Positions 25,375 to 33,556 of a stretch of 64,000 bases of DNA are shown here, piece after piece (position 1 is the stretch's first letter; each line of letters opens with the position of its first letter). The stretch spans positions 62,001 to 126,000 of the forward strand of contig JAFDVR010000019.1 in the NCBI GenBank assembly GCA_018268855.1, in the 5' to 3' direction. Below the pieces are notes generated by a model that made no database searches, had not been told where the DNA came from, and was given only the letters and a program-made list of their open reading frames with translations. A program made the position numbers and the translations under genes. This DNA is from Acidobacteriota bacterium (GTDB lineage Bacteria; Acidobacteriota; Terriglobia; Terriglobales; Acidobacteriaceae).

Positions 25375-26226
25375 ATGGATACCCTTAAGCTCGGCGGCGA
25401 CCTTCCCATCCATCGGCTCGGCTACGGCACTATGCGTCTGGTAAACGAAGGCGCGTGGGGTGAGCCCAACGACCGCGAAGCCATGCGTAACGTGCTGCGG
25501 CGCGCGGTGGAACTCGGCGTCAACTTCATCGATACTGCCGATGCCTACGGCCCATTCATCGCGGAAGAGATCATCGCCGAAGCGCTGCATCCGTATCCTG
25601 CCGGTCTGGTCATCGCCACCAAAGGCGGCATCACGCGGCAAGGCCCCGCAAAGACAGGCAAGTGCGGCGATCCGGGTTATCTGCATCAGTGCGTAGAGAT
25701 GAGCCTCCGCCGTCTCAAACTGGAGCGCATCGATCTTTATCAACTCCATCGCATCGACCCCAAAACGCCACTGGAAGAGTCGCTGGGCAAACTGGGCGAG
25801 TTGCAGCAGGCCGGAAAAATCCGCCACATCGGCCTCTCCGAAGTGACCGTGGAAGAGATCGAACAAGCACGCAAGATCGTGTCTATCGTCTCCGTGCAAA
25901 ACCGTTACAACCTGATGGAGCGTAAGTACGAAGCGGTGCTGGACTACTGCGCAAAAAACAACATCGCCTTTCTGCCGTGGTACTCAATGAACGCAGGAAA
26001 GTTCGCGAAGAACGGCGGCGCGTTGAATGACTTCGCCACGGAACGCGGCATCACTGTCAGCCAGCTTTCACTCGCATGGCTGCTGCAACACTCGCCTGTC
26101 ATGGTGCCCATTCCCGGCACCTCTTCCATCGCTCATCTGGAAGAGAACATGAAAGCAGACGAAATCAAACTCTCCAGCCAAGACCTCGACGACCTCCAAC
26201 TCATCGCCGACACGCAGGCAATGTAA
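25375..26226 (+). CDS. Aldo/keto reductase
   Basis: 283 residues, TIM-barrel NADPH-dependent oxidoreductase. The catalytic tetrad is complete: Asp53 and Tyr58 (DTADAYGPF), Lys83 (IATKGG), His125 (YQLHRID). The C-terminal cofactor segment PGTSSIAHLEENMKA is present. Substrate cannot be named. The 100 bp before it contain a short extragenic repeat piece (near 25290-25325). The stop codon is the first triplet of a seven-copy TAATCCC tandem repeat. Confidence 0.93.
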   Translation: MDTLKLGGDLPIHRLGYGTMRLVNEGAWGEPNDREAMRNVLRRAVELGVNFIDTADAYGPFIAEEIIAEALHPYPAGLVIATKGGITRQGPAKTGKCGDPGYLHQCVEMSLRRLKLERIDLYQLHRIDPKTPLEESLGKLGELQQAGKIRHIGLSEVTVEEIEQARKIVSIVSVQNRYNLMERKYEAVLDYCAKNNIAFLPWYSMNAGKFAKNGGALNDFATERGITVSQLSLAWLLQHSPVMVPIPGTSSIAHLEENMKADEIKLSSQDLDDLQLIADTQAM

Positions 26227-26275
26227 TCCCTAATCCCTAATCCCTAATCCCTAATCCCTAATCCCTAATCCCTAA
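26224..26275. repeat. Heptamer tandem repeat (TAATCCC)7
   Basis: Seven perfect copies of TAATCCC at 26224-26272 plus TAA. The first TAA is the stop codon of the aldo/keto reductase. The same unit occurs three times at 39530-39550, at the end of murC. Confidence 0.97.
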
Positions 26276-26296
26276 AAATTGCTACTCTGAACAGGT

Positions 26297-26689
26297 ATGC
26301 CATACCTGCTCAAAACCGAGCCCAACAAATACTCTTACGATGACCTTCAACGCGACGGCGAAACCGTGTGGGACGGCATCGCGAACAACCAGGCGCTGCT
26401 CTATCTGCGTGGCATGAAGAAGGGCGAAAAGCTCGTCATCTATCACTCCAACATCGGCAAAGAAGCAGTTGGCACGGCGAAGGTCACGTCCGTAGACGCG
26501 AGCGATCCGAAGAACCCCATTGTAGAGATCGCGCCGGTCAAGCGCTTCAAAACACCGGTCCCACTCGACGCCATCCGCGATGCCGGGGTTTTCAAGGGCT
26601 CCATCATGTTCCGCCAGTTCCGCCTCTCTGTCGTTCCGTTAGAGGACGAGCAATACGACTGGTTAATTGCTCAATCATCCGCGAAATAA
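26297..26689 (+). CDS. EVE-domain protein
   Basis: 130 residues, a single EVE (PUA-like) domain of the thymocyte-nuclear-protein-1 type: YLLKTEPNKYSYDDLQRDG at the start, TVWDGIANNQALLYLRGMKK, VIYHSNIGKEAVGTAKV and FRQFRLSVVPL. The aromatic cage of these domains binds modified bases in nucleic acids. Bacterial members are often near cell-redox or lipid genes; here fabI follows after 117 bp. The specific ligand is unknown. Confidence 0.9.
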   Translation: MPYLLKTEPNKYSYDDLQRDGETVWDGIANNQALLYLRGMKKGEKLVIYHSNIGKEAVGTAKVTSVDASDPKNPIVEIAPVKRFKTPVPLDAIRDAGVFKGSIMFRQFRLSVVPLEDEQYDWLIAQSSAK

Positions 26690-26714
26690 GCGCCAACGGC
26701 GCGTCCTATATCAG

Positions 26715-26733
26715 CCTGGGGCGTAGCCCCAGG
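26715..26733. repeat. Short hairpin CCTGGGGC-GTA-GCCCCAGG
   Basis: Perfect 8-bp stem with a 3-nt loop between the EVE gene and fabI, followed by a GGGCTGAAGGCCC piece. It is related in style to the GGGCTTTAGCCC elements at 38632 and 59069 and may lie in the fabI leader. Confidence 0.6.
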
Positions 26734-26806
26734 AATAATCTCAGTGGAAATTGGAAGGGCTGAAGGCCCGGTCTATAAAATGAGCACGGAAGAAAGGAAT
26801 CTCATC

Positions 26807-27574
26807 ATGATCGATCTCAAAGGCAAAGTCGCGGTCGTCTTCGGACTCGCCAACAAGCGCTCCATCGCCTGGGCCATCGCGCAGCAGCTCAACGCCGCCG
26901 GTGCGCGCGTTGCCATCTGCTATCAGAATGAGCGTCTGCAAAAAGAAGCGGAAGCGCTGCTGCCTGAACTCAACGATGCAAAAGCATTCCAGGCCGACCT
27001 CTCCAACGATGCGGATATTGACAACGTCTTCGCGCAGTTGAAGGACACCTACGGCAAGCTCGACATCATCGTCCACTCCGTCGCCTTTGCGCCGTCCGAA
27101 GCGATCAAGAATGACTTCATCCACACGAAACGTGAAGACTTCCGCATCGCGCTTGACGTCTCCGCCTACACGCTCATCGCCGTAGCGCGCGCAGCCGCAC
27201 CGCTGATGACCGATGGCGGCTCCATCCTTACACTCACCTACTACGGCAGCGACAAGGTCTTCCCCAACTACAACGTGATGGGTGTCGCCAAGGCTGCACT
27301 GGAGAGCACCGTTCGCTATCTCGCCGCATCGCTCGGCTCACAGAAGATTCGCGTCAACGCCATCTCCGCCGGTCCTATCAAGACTCTCGCCGCGCGCGGC
27401 ATCGGCGACTTCACCAAGATACTCAACGCGGTGGAAGAGCGCGCTCCGCTCCACCGCAACGTGGAGACGGTCGAAGTCGGCAACACCGCCGCCTTCCTCT
27501 GCTCCGATCTCGCCAGCGGCATCACCGGCGAGATCACCTTCGTCGATTGCGGCTATAACACTACCGGACTTTAA
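26807..27574 (+). CDS. fabI: Enoyl-[acyl-carrier-protein] reductase [NADH] FabI
   Basis: 255 residues from ATG at 26807, with AAAGGA eight bases upstream; the frame is open from 26744. Short-chain dehydrogenase fold; reduces trans-2-enoyl-ACP in the last step of each fatty-acid elongation cycle. FabI traits: cofactor motif GLANKRSIAWAIA (rather than GxxxGxG), and the catalytic pair Tyr155 and Lys162 spaced by six residues in YNVMGVAK. Substrate-loop region PIKTLAARGIGDF is typical. It is the target of triclosan-type inhibitors in other bacteria. DinB gene follows after 17 bp. Confidence 0.95.
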   Translation: MIDLKGKVAVVFGLANKRSIAWAIAQQLNAAGARVAICYQNERLQKEAEALLPELNDAKAFQADLSNDADIDNVFAQLKDTYGKLDIIVHSVAFAPSEAIKNDFIHTKREDFRIALDVSAYTLIAVARAAAPLMTDGGSILTLTYYGSDKVFPNYNVMGVAKAALESTVRYLAASLGSQKIRVNAISAGPIKTLAARGIGDFTKILNAVEERAPLHRNVETVEVGNTAAFLCSDLASGITGEITFVDCGYNTTGL

Positions 27575-27591
27575 CCACGGAGCAATTACGA

Positions 27592-28095
27592 ATGAAAATC
27601 GCAGACCTTCTTCTCGCCGATTACGATCACGAAATCGAAAACACCCGCCGCACTCTTGCACTTATCCCTGCCGATAAAGGCGACTTCAAGCCGCATGAGA
27701 AGTCCATGCCTATGGGACGCTTGGCGGAACACACTGCGCGCATGGGCGAATTCGGCAACATGGTAATGAACACTGAAGATATGGACCTCGCCACGGCAAA
27801 GTGGCCGGAATTTCACTTCAACGGGCCCGAGCAGCTGCTTAAACACCTGCAGGAATCATCGTCGCAACTGAAGCAGACGTTGAATGCTATGAGCGATGAA
27901 GATCTCGAGAAGGTCTGGACCATGCGCTTTGGTAACAAGATCATCATTCAGGCGCCCAAGTACCTCGTCTTCCGCACGATGTTTCTCAATCATCTGGTAC
28001 ATCACCGCGCACAACTGGGCGTCTATCTGCGCCTGCTCAATCTCCCTGTGCCTGGTCTCTACGGCCCATCGGCGGACGAGCCTTTCCAGCCATAA
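27592..28095 (+). CDS. DinB-family metal-binding four-helix protein
   Basis: 167 residues. Helical bundle with three His in DinB positions: one in RLAEHTARMGEF and two in NHLVHHRAQLGVYL. Members coordinate a divalent metal; some are thiol transferases (BshB-like, mycothiol-dependent), most have no known reaction. The gene is 17 bp behind fabI and probably co-transcribed. It ends before a hairpin that separates it from the convergent ABC-F gene. Confidence 0.85.
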   Translation: MKIADLLLADYDHEIENTRRTLALIPADKGDFKPHEKSMPMGRLAEHTARMGEFGNMVMNTEDMDLATAKWPEFHFNGPEQLLKHLQESSSQLKQTLNAMSDEDLEKVWTMRFGNKIIIQAPKYLVFRTMFLNHLVHHRAQLGVYLRLLNLPVPGLYGPSADEPFQP

Positions 28096-28165
28096 TGCAC
28101 AGATGGCAGGTCTCAGTCTGATGCAATCGATCGTGCGGTTTAGAGATTTCTGCATCGGGTTTCTC

Positions 28166-28203
28166 CCTCACTTCGAACGCAATGTATCGCGCTCGAAGTG
28201 AGG
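28166..28203. terminator. Hairpin between convergent DinB and ABC-F genes
   Basis: Perfect 11-bp stem CCTCACTTCGA / TCGAAGTGAGG with a 16-nt loop. No clear T tract on either strand. Likely a bidirectional transcript end. Confidence 0.55.
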
Positions 28204-28228
28204 AGCAAAACGCGTCTCACGCGCAGAA

Positions 28229-30040
28229 CTACCCAGCCTTTTCAGCCAACTCCGCCCATCGCGCATACAGCACATCCGCCGCTTCCTGCGCAGCGGCCTG
28301 CTCATCCAGCGCCTTCTGCAACGCAGCAGGATCAGTAGCAATCGCAGGATCGTCCAGCTTGTCATGCGCTGCATTCAGCCGCGCCTCTGCCTTCTCCACG
28401 CGCTCTTCAATCGTGTCCCAGTCACGCTGATCCAGATACGAAAGCTTCTTCTTCGTCGGCGGAGAACTCTTCTTCGTCTCAGAAGCCTTGGGCCCAAGCG
28501 ATAACATCTCCTCGCTCAGATCGCCATCGCGCTCCAGCATCCACTCTTCCCACTGCGCAAAGTCGGCAAACCGTTCCGACGCCCCTTTTCCATCCAGTCC
28601 CAGCACCACATTACTCACACGATCCAGCATGTAGCGGTCGTGCGTCACCAGCACCAGCGCACCGGGATACTCCAGCAAACTCTCTTCTAATATCTCCAGC
28701 GTAGGAATATCCAGATCGTTCGTCGGCTCATCCATCAGCAGCAGATCGGCAGGCTGCAACATCAGCCGCGCAATCAACACACGCGCACGTTCACCGCCGC
28801 TCAACCGCTCTACCGGCTGGTTCAACTGCTCGCCTGTAAACAAGAAGCGCGCCGCCCAACTCGCCACATGGACCTGCCGTCCATTGAAGACAACAGAATC
28901 ACCTTCAGGCGAGAGTGCCTTGCGCAGCGTCAGCGAAGTATCAATCTCGCGGTTCTGCGAAAAGTACACCGTGCGCAACATTTGCGCGCGCTTAATGGCT
29001 CCACTCGTGGACTCAAGCTCGCCCGTCAGCAACTTCAGCAGCGTCGTCTTGCCGCTTCCGTTTGGACCAACAAGCCCCAACCGCATTCCCGCGGTGATCA
29101 CAAAATCCAGATTGTCGAGAATCGTACGATCGCCCAACCTGCAGCTCACGCCATCGAGTTCCACAAGCCGCTTCGTCTGCCGGTCTGTCGCTGCAAAATC
29201 AATCGCCGCTGTCGAAGTACGCGTGCGCTCATTCACATCCGCAAGCTGCCCGATCATCTCGTGCGCTTTATCGATGCGCGCCTTGCTCTTCGTCGTGCGC
29301 GCCTTCGGCCCACGCCGCAGCCACTCGATCTCCGTCTTTACCTTGTTGCGCAACGCATCTTGTTGCTTGCTCTGAGCTGCAAGATAAAGCTCACGCTCTT
29401 CAAGAAATTTCGAATACTTCCCCTTCACGCGCAGCAGCCCTTCGGCATACACGCGGCTCAACTCCATCGTCTCGTTCGCCACTGCCTCCAAAAAGTAGCG
29501 ATCATGCGAAACGATCACGCTCGCAAACGGCGCCTGTTGCAGTAACTCTTCCAGCCAGTGAATACCGCCAAGGTCAAGATGATTTGTAGGCTCGTCCAGC
29601 AACAACACATCCGGCTGCGTCACCACAGCTTCAACAATCGCGAGACGCTTACGCCAACCGCCTGACAGCTTCGCTGCCTCAGCATGTTCATCCGTAAATC
29701 CGGCGCGCCCGATCATCTCACGCAGCCGCTGCTCCCGCTCCGCATCCGGCACATGCGCCGCGGCCAAAGCATGCTCCAGCACCGCACGCACACTCAGTCC
29801 TGGCGCAAACTCCGAGTTCTGCGTAACATACCCAACGCGCGCCCGTTTGCGGATAGCAACTTCGCCGCTGTCCGTATCTTCCTCACCGGCAAGAATCTTC
29901 ATCAGCGTGGATTTACCCGCGCCATTGGGCCCAATCAGACCGATGCGGTCACCATCGTTGATGGTGAAGGAAACATTCTCAAACAATGGCTTAGCGCCAA
30001 ATCGCTTACTCAACGACTGCGCATTCAGAATAGGAGGCAT
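28229..30040 (-). CDS. ABC-F family ATPase, Uup-like
   Basis: 603 residues, two ATP-binding domains and no membrane segments. Domain 1: Walker A GLIGPNGAGKSTLMK, signature LSGGWRKRLAI, Walker B VLLLDEPTNHLD. Domain 2: Walker A GLVGPNGSGKTTLLK, signature LSGGERARVLI, Walker B LLLMDEPTNDLD. A linker helix pair (about 240-290) separates them. The C-terminal 70 residues are a coiled coil (WDTIEERVEKAEARLNAAHD), as in Uup. ABC-F proteins act on ribosomes or on DNA-branch stability; the exact role here is not shown. Confidence 0.93.
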   Translation of the reverse strand: MPPILNAQSLSKRFGAKPLFENVSFTINDGDRIGLIGPNGAGKSTLMKILAGEEDTDSGEVAIRKRARVGYVTQNSEFAPGLSVRAVLEHALAAAHVPDAEREQRLREMIGRAGFTDEHAEAAKLSGGWRKRLAIVEAVVTQPDVLLLDEPTNHLDLGGIHWLEELLQQAPFASVIVSHDRYFLEAVANETMELSRVYAEGLLRVKGKYSKFLEERELYLAAQSKQQDALRNKVKTEIEWLRRGPKARTTKSKARIDKAHEMIGQLADVNERTRTSTAAIDFAATDRQTKRLVELDGVSCRLGDRTILDNLDFVITAGMRLGLVGPNGSGKTTLLKLLTGELESTSGAIKRAQMLRTVYFSQNREIDTSLTLRKALSPEGDSVVFNGRQVHVASWAARFLFTGEQLNQPVERLSGGERARVLIARLMLQPADLLLMDEPTNDLDIPTLEILEESLLEYPGALVLVTHDRYMLDRVSNVVLGLDGKGASERFADFAQWEEWMLERDGDLSEEMLSLGPKASETKKSSPPTKKKLSYLDQRDWDTIEERVEKAEARLNAAHDKLDDPAIATDPAALQKALDEQAAAQEAADVLYARWAELAEKAG

Positions 30041-30107
30041 CCGTTAAGTTTACAGCGAATGCAAACACTGACTTGCTAACTGGCTGACTGCTGACTCGCT
30101 GCTTTTT

Positions 30108-30545
30108 CTACAGCATCCGCACCATAAATGCACGCTCGTCGCCCTCAAGGTGCGAGATCGCAATTGCCCCCCGCGCACGCTGCATCACCGAAGGAAACTT
30201 TTCGCCCCACTCCACCAGCACCAGAGCATCCGGCTGCGACTCCATCTCCTCAAGGCCAAGCGTCAGCAACTCCTGCTCCGTCTCCAGCCGATAAAGATCG
30301 AGATGATACAAACGCAGCTTCGGCCCTCGATACTCATGCACCAGCGTGAACGTCGGCGACGTGACATCCTCACTCTTCGCCGCAACCATCGCTTCGGCGA
30401 TACCCTTCACCAGCGTCGTCTTGCCTGCACCAAGCTCGCCGCTCAGAATGACCATGCGCGGCGCCGGCAACATCAGTTCATAGATCGTCTGTCCCAGCGC
30501 CAGCGTGCCACCCACGCTGCGCGTCTTCAACCGCTTCTCAATCAC
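30108..30545 (-). CDS. tsaE: tRNA threonylcarbamoyladenosine synthesis ATPase TsaE
   Basis: 145 residues. P-loop LSGELGAGKTTLVKGI, switch segment TSPTFTLVHEY, and LYHLDLYRLETEQEL, the TsaE pattern. It supports the TsaB-TsaD complex in t6A formation. Its start overlaps the nnr stop by four bases; the nnr-tsaE pairing is common in bacteria. The 62-bp gap to the ABC-F gene holds degenerate GCTGACTT repeats. Confidence 0.93.
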   Translation of the reverse strand: MIEKRLKTRSVGGTLALGQTIYELMLPAPRMVILSGELGAGKTTLVKGIAEAMVAAKSEDVTSPTFTLVHEYRGPKLRLYHLDLYRLETEQELLTLGLEEMESQPDALVLVEWGEKFPSVMQRARGAIAISHLEGDERAFMVRML

Positions 30546-32131
30546 GCTCGCACTCCCGTCAACCAGGTCATCCCATTCTCATCCACAGTGCGATAACGAA
30601 ACGCATCACTCAGATGCGCCACCGTGTCCGTCGCCAGCACCGTATGCTCATCGCGCTCCTGCGCGGCAAAATCGCCGGCAAGTCCATGCAGATACACAGC
30701 CGCATTCACCGCGTCCGCAAGCTGATCGGGATACTGCGCAATCATCGCTGCCACAATGCCCGTCAGGATATCGCCGCTGCCGCCCTTCGCCATCGAAGGA
30801 TTGCCCGTCGTGTTCACCGCAACCGTTCCATCCGGATGCGCAATCAACGTGCGCCATCCCTTCAGCACCAGCGTGAGATGATGCTTCGTAGCAAACGCAC
30901 GCGCAATGTTCACGCGGTCCGCCTGCACATCCTTTACGCTGCACCCAAGCAGCCGCGCCATCTCGCCAGGATGCGGCGTCAGCACCAGCGGACGTTCGCT
31001 GCCATCCAGCAACTCCGTCTTGTCCGCAAACGCATTCAGCCCATCCGCATCGATCACCGTCGGCAGCTTCGATTCCGCAACAATCTGCCGCGCCGCCTCC
31101 GAAGCATCTCCTTCGGTCGAAAGTCCGGGCCCAATCGCCAGCACTGTCACCTTCTTCTCAACTAACTTCGCCACCTGCGCGACGGCATCGCGTGTCACCA
31201 CGCCATTCGCATCTTCAGACAGCGAAGCGGTCATCAACTCCGGCGTAATCGCCGCCACACCAGCTAAAATGCTGCGCGGCACAGCTGCCGTCACCAGTCC
31301 TGCACCTGTGCGCAGCCCTGCAAAAGAAGCCATTGCAGGCGCGCCGCTCTTGCCCAATGACCCGCCAATCAACAACACATGTCCAAAATGGCCTTTATTG
31401 TTATTGATCTCGCGCGGCTTTTCCGCAATGCGTTTCGAAGCTCCTGACCACACCAACTTCGCGTCAGACGCAATCGCCTCCTCCTGCGATCCAATCAGTG
31501 TCACCACCACCGGCCCAAACACGTCCGGCGTCAGATGTCCAAACACATGCGCCAGCTTCGGTGCGGTAAACGTCACCACTGCATCCGCGCGAAATGCACC
31601 TTCGACCGTCTCAGCAGTCGAATCAGCATCCCAGCCCGACGGCAAATCCACCGCAACCACCGGCACCTTAATCTCATGCAAACGATCGCGCACCTTCACC
31701 GCAATCCCACGCAGGGGCGGTTTAAACCCAGTGCCGACCACCGCATCCACAATCAGATCGCTTCCACTCAGCAGCGCGTCCAGCCCGCTCATCTCCGACT
31801 CGTGCATCAGCCGGAACACCGCGACGCTCACGCTATCCAGCCGTTCATACATCTCCGCCGCTTCGCCGCGCAGTTTCGCCTCATCTCCCAGCAGAAGAAC
31901 CGCCGCATCCACACCGCTCTGCGCAAGATGCCGCGCGGCTACAAAGCCATCGCCGCCGTTGTTGCCGGTTCCGCAGATCACGGTCACGCGTTTCGCTGAT
32001 GAAAACCGCGCACGTACAAACGTTGCCACTGCAGCGCCGGCGTTCTCCATCAGCGTCTCCATCGAGACACCGAACGCATTGGCCGTGCGCTCATCCGTCG
32101 CTCGCATCTCTTCCGCAGTCAGAATCATCAT
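30542..32131 (-). CDS. nnr: Bifunctional NAD(P)H-hydrate repair enzyme (epimerase and dehydratase)
   Basis: 529 residues, two fused domains. N-terminal epimerase (1-215) with VICGTGNNGGDGFVAARHL and the AVDLPSGWDAD patch. C-terminal ADP-dependent dehydratase (about 230-515) with LIGGSLGKSGAPAMASFAGL, VLTPHPGEMARLLG and AKGGSGDILTGIVAAM. Together they convert damaged NADHX and NADPHX back to NADH and NADPH. Length is normal for the fused bacterial form. It starts a three-gene unit with tsaE and the ABC-F gene. Confidence 0.94.
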   Translation of the reverse strand: MMILTAEEMRATDERTANAFGVSMETLMENAGAAVATFVRARFSSAKRVTVICGTGNNGGDGFVAARHLAQSGVDAAVLLLGDEAKLRGEAAEMYERLDSVSVAVFRLMHESEMSGLDALLSGSDLIVDAVVGTGFKPPLRGIAVKVRDRLHEIKVPVVAVDLPSGWDADSTAETVEGAFRADAVVTFTAPKLAHVFGHLTPDVFGPVVVTLIGSQEEAIASDAKLVWSGASKRIAEKPREINNNKGHFGHVLLIGGSLGKSGAPAMASFAGLRTGAGLVTAAVPRSILAGVAAITPELMTASLSEDANGVVTRDAVAQVAKLVEKKVTVLAIGPGLSTEGDASEAARQIVAESKLPTVIDADGLNAFADKTELLDGSERPLVLTPHPGEMARLLGCSVKDVQADRVNIARAFATKHHLTLVLKGWRTLIAHPDGTVAVNTTGNPSMAKGGSGDILTGIVAAMIAQYPDQLADAVNAAVYLHGLAGDFAAQERDEHTVLATDTVAHLSDAFRYRTVDENGMTWLTGVRA

Positions 32132-32157
32132 CGCTCTTTTACTCTACCGTTCTCAGC

Positions 32158-32188
32158 AAGAAAAAAGCGCGGGCACACAGCCCGCGCT
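32158..32188 (-). terminator. Intrinsic terminator of the transpeptidase gene
   Basis: On the minus strand a perfect 9-bp stem AGCGCGGGC / GCCCGCGCT with a 5-nt loop (32166-32188) followed by six T. It lies 19 nt after the transpeptidase stop and closes the ftsZ-side transcript before nnr. Confidence 0.88.
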
Positions 32189-32207
32189 CTCACCGTCAGA
32201 TAAGGTT

Positions 32208-33488
32208 TTACTCTCCGCCATCTTCCACATCAGTCGCTTGTTGCTTCGGTGCAGGCTGGCTATTGTTCGCCATCTTCAGGAAATAATTGTGGTCGGCCAG
32301 CCCTCTATAAAAGATACCGCTCAACTCCGCAGCCTTCGGCCCAAACGTTGGGCGTCCTCCTGTCAGGAAAAACACAGTCACAATGCGGCCATTCGGCGTG
32401 TCAGCAAACGATCCAAACCATCCATACCGCGTGCCGTTGTTCGAGCACGTCCCCGTTTTGCCGAGTACTGGAAACTCCGAGAAGTGCACACGCAAGCTGC
32501 GCCCTGTGCCGTTCGGAAAACTCACTGCTCCCGCCATGCCCGGTAGAATCTCCGGAATAATTGGCCCAATGTTCAACTGGCGTTTGATCTTCGGTGTAAA
32601 GTTCGCCACCTCTTCCGGCGTCGTCGGATGCTGCAAGTAATACAGCGTGCCACCGTTTGCAATCGCACTCACAATCGCCCCAAGCTGCAGCGGCGTCATC
32701 GAGACTCCCTCGCCGAACGAACACATCCGCCCCACACCGCCGCGCGACTGCGGCAACTCCTGCGAGGGATAAACGCCCAACTGCTCGCCCTGAATGTTAT
32801 AGCCCGCCAGTTCGCCCAGGCCGAGTTCATTCGCATAATGCTTCACGCGCTCGAAGCCGAGCCGCCGTCCCAGCACTTCAAAGTACGGGTTCACGCTCTT
32901 CGCTAGCGCATGCGTCAGATCAAGACTGTAGTGTCCGCCGATATTCACCGGCGTATCCCGCTTGATCAGACCTTCGGATAATGCCGCCAGAGATACGCTC
33001 AATTTAATCGTTGAACAAGGTTCCGCGCCTGGCCCAAGCGCCAGCTTCTGGTTCACCATCGCCAGCAGCCGGCCCGTCTTAGGATCGATGGCAAGCGCCG
33101 TTCCGTTGAAGTTTCCAAGCGCCTGGATCAACGCCTCCCGCACAATCGGATCTTCACCCGCAGTCACATCACCCAGCGTGAGATTGTCCGCATTCGCGGC
33201 AAATGACGGTGCGCTGAAATGCTCCACCCAACGCACACTCTTGCGGCTGCCGTGGCGGCGTCCGCGAGCGATCACAACTACATTACGCTTACGCGCAGCG
33301 CTCGATCTCGCACTTGGGCGCGTGGATTTTGCACTCGTGCGCGAAGTACCTCGCGTGCTCGTGCGCTTCGCTGTACTCTTTGTATGGGAAGCTGCGGATT
33401 TCGTAGCAGCGGTATGCTTCTTCCGCACCACCGCATGCGCGTCCATCACCAGGGCAAACAAAAGAACGGCCGCAGCCACCTTACGCAT
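32208..33488 (-). CDS. Secreted penicillin-binding transpeptidase without dimerisation domain
   Basis: 426 residues. Signal peptide (VAAAVLLFALVMDAHA), then a highly basic Lys/Arg/Ser/Thr-rich stretch (22-85), then one transpeptidase domain. All three motifs are present: Ser159-x-x-Lys162 (CSTIK), Ser198-Val-Asn200 (KSVNPYF) and Lys344-Thr-Gly (GKTGT). The dimerisation module of class B PBPs is absent, so the layout recalls class D beta-lactamases or BlaR sensor domains more than FtsI. The basic region could bind wall polymers. It sits 68 bp after ftsZ and ends at a strong terminator, so it may be expressed with ftsZ. Enzyme activity (crosslinking or beta-lactam hydrolysis) cannot be decided from sequence. 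Confidence 0.8.
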   Translation of the reverse strand: MRKVAAAVLLFALVMDAHAVVRKKHTAATKSAASHTKSTAKRTSTRGTSRTSAKSTRPSARSSAARKRNVVVIARGRRHGSRKSVRWVEHFSAPSFAANADNLTLGDVTAGEDPIVREALIQALGNFNGTALAIDPKTGRLLAMVNQKLALGPGAEPCSTIKLSVSLAALSEGLIKRDTPVNIGGHYSLDLTHALAKSVNPYFEVLGRRLGFERVKHYANELGLGELAGYNIQGEQLGVYPSQELPQSRGGVGRMCSFGEGVSMTPLQLGAIVSAIANGGTLYYLQHPTTPEEVANFTPKIKRQLNIGPIIPEILPGMAGAVSFPNGTGRSLRVHFSEFPVLGKTGTCSNNGTRYGWFGSFADTPNGRIVTVFFLTGGRPTFGPKAAELSGIFYRGLADHNYFLKMANNSQPAPKQQATDVEDGGE

Positions 33489-33556
33489 CTACAACTCCCG
33501 CCTGTTTTCGAGTTCTGTATTACAAGAGACGGTTGCCCCTCTCTCATCGCTTATCG

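Noticed and set aside
26224..26275. Telomere-like or CRISPR-like repeat
   Set aside because: Simple 7-bp tandem repeat without spacers, inside a chromosome, not a linear end.
30906..32546. 546-codon open frame on the plus strand, Ser/Thr/Ala-rich
   Set aside because: Antisense shadow of nnr and the transpeptidase gene in GC-rich DNA; it crosses the terminator and an intergenic gap.
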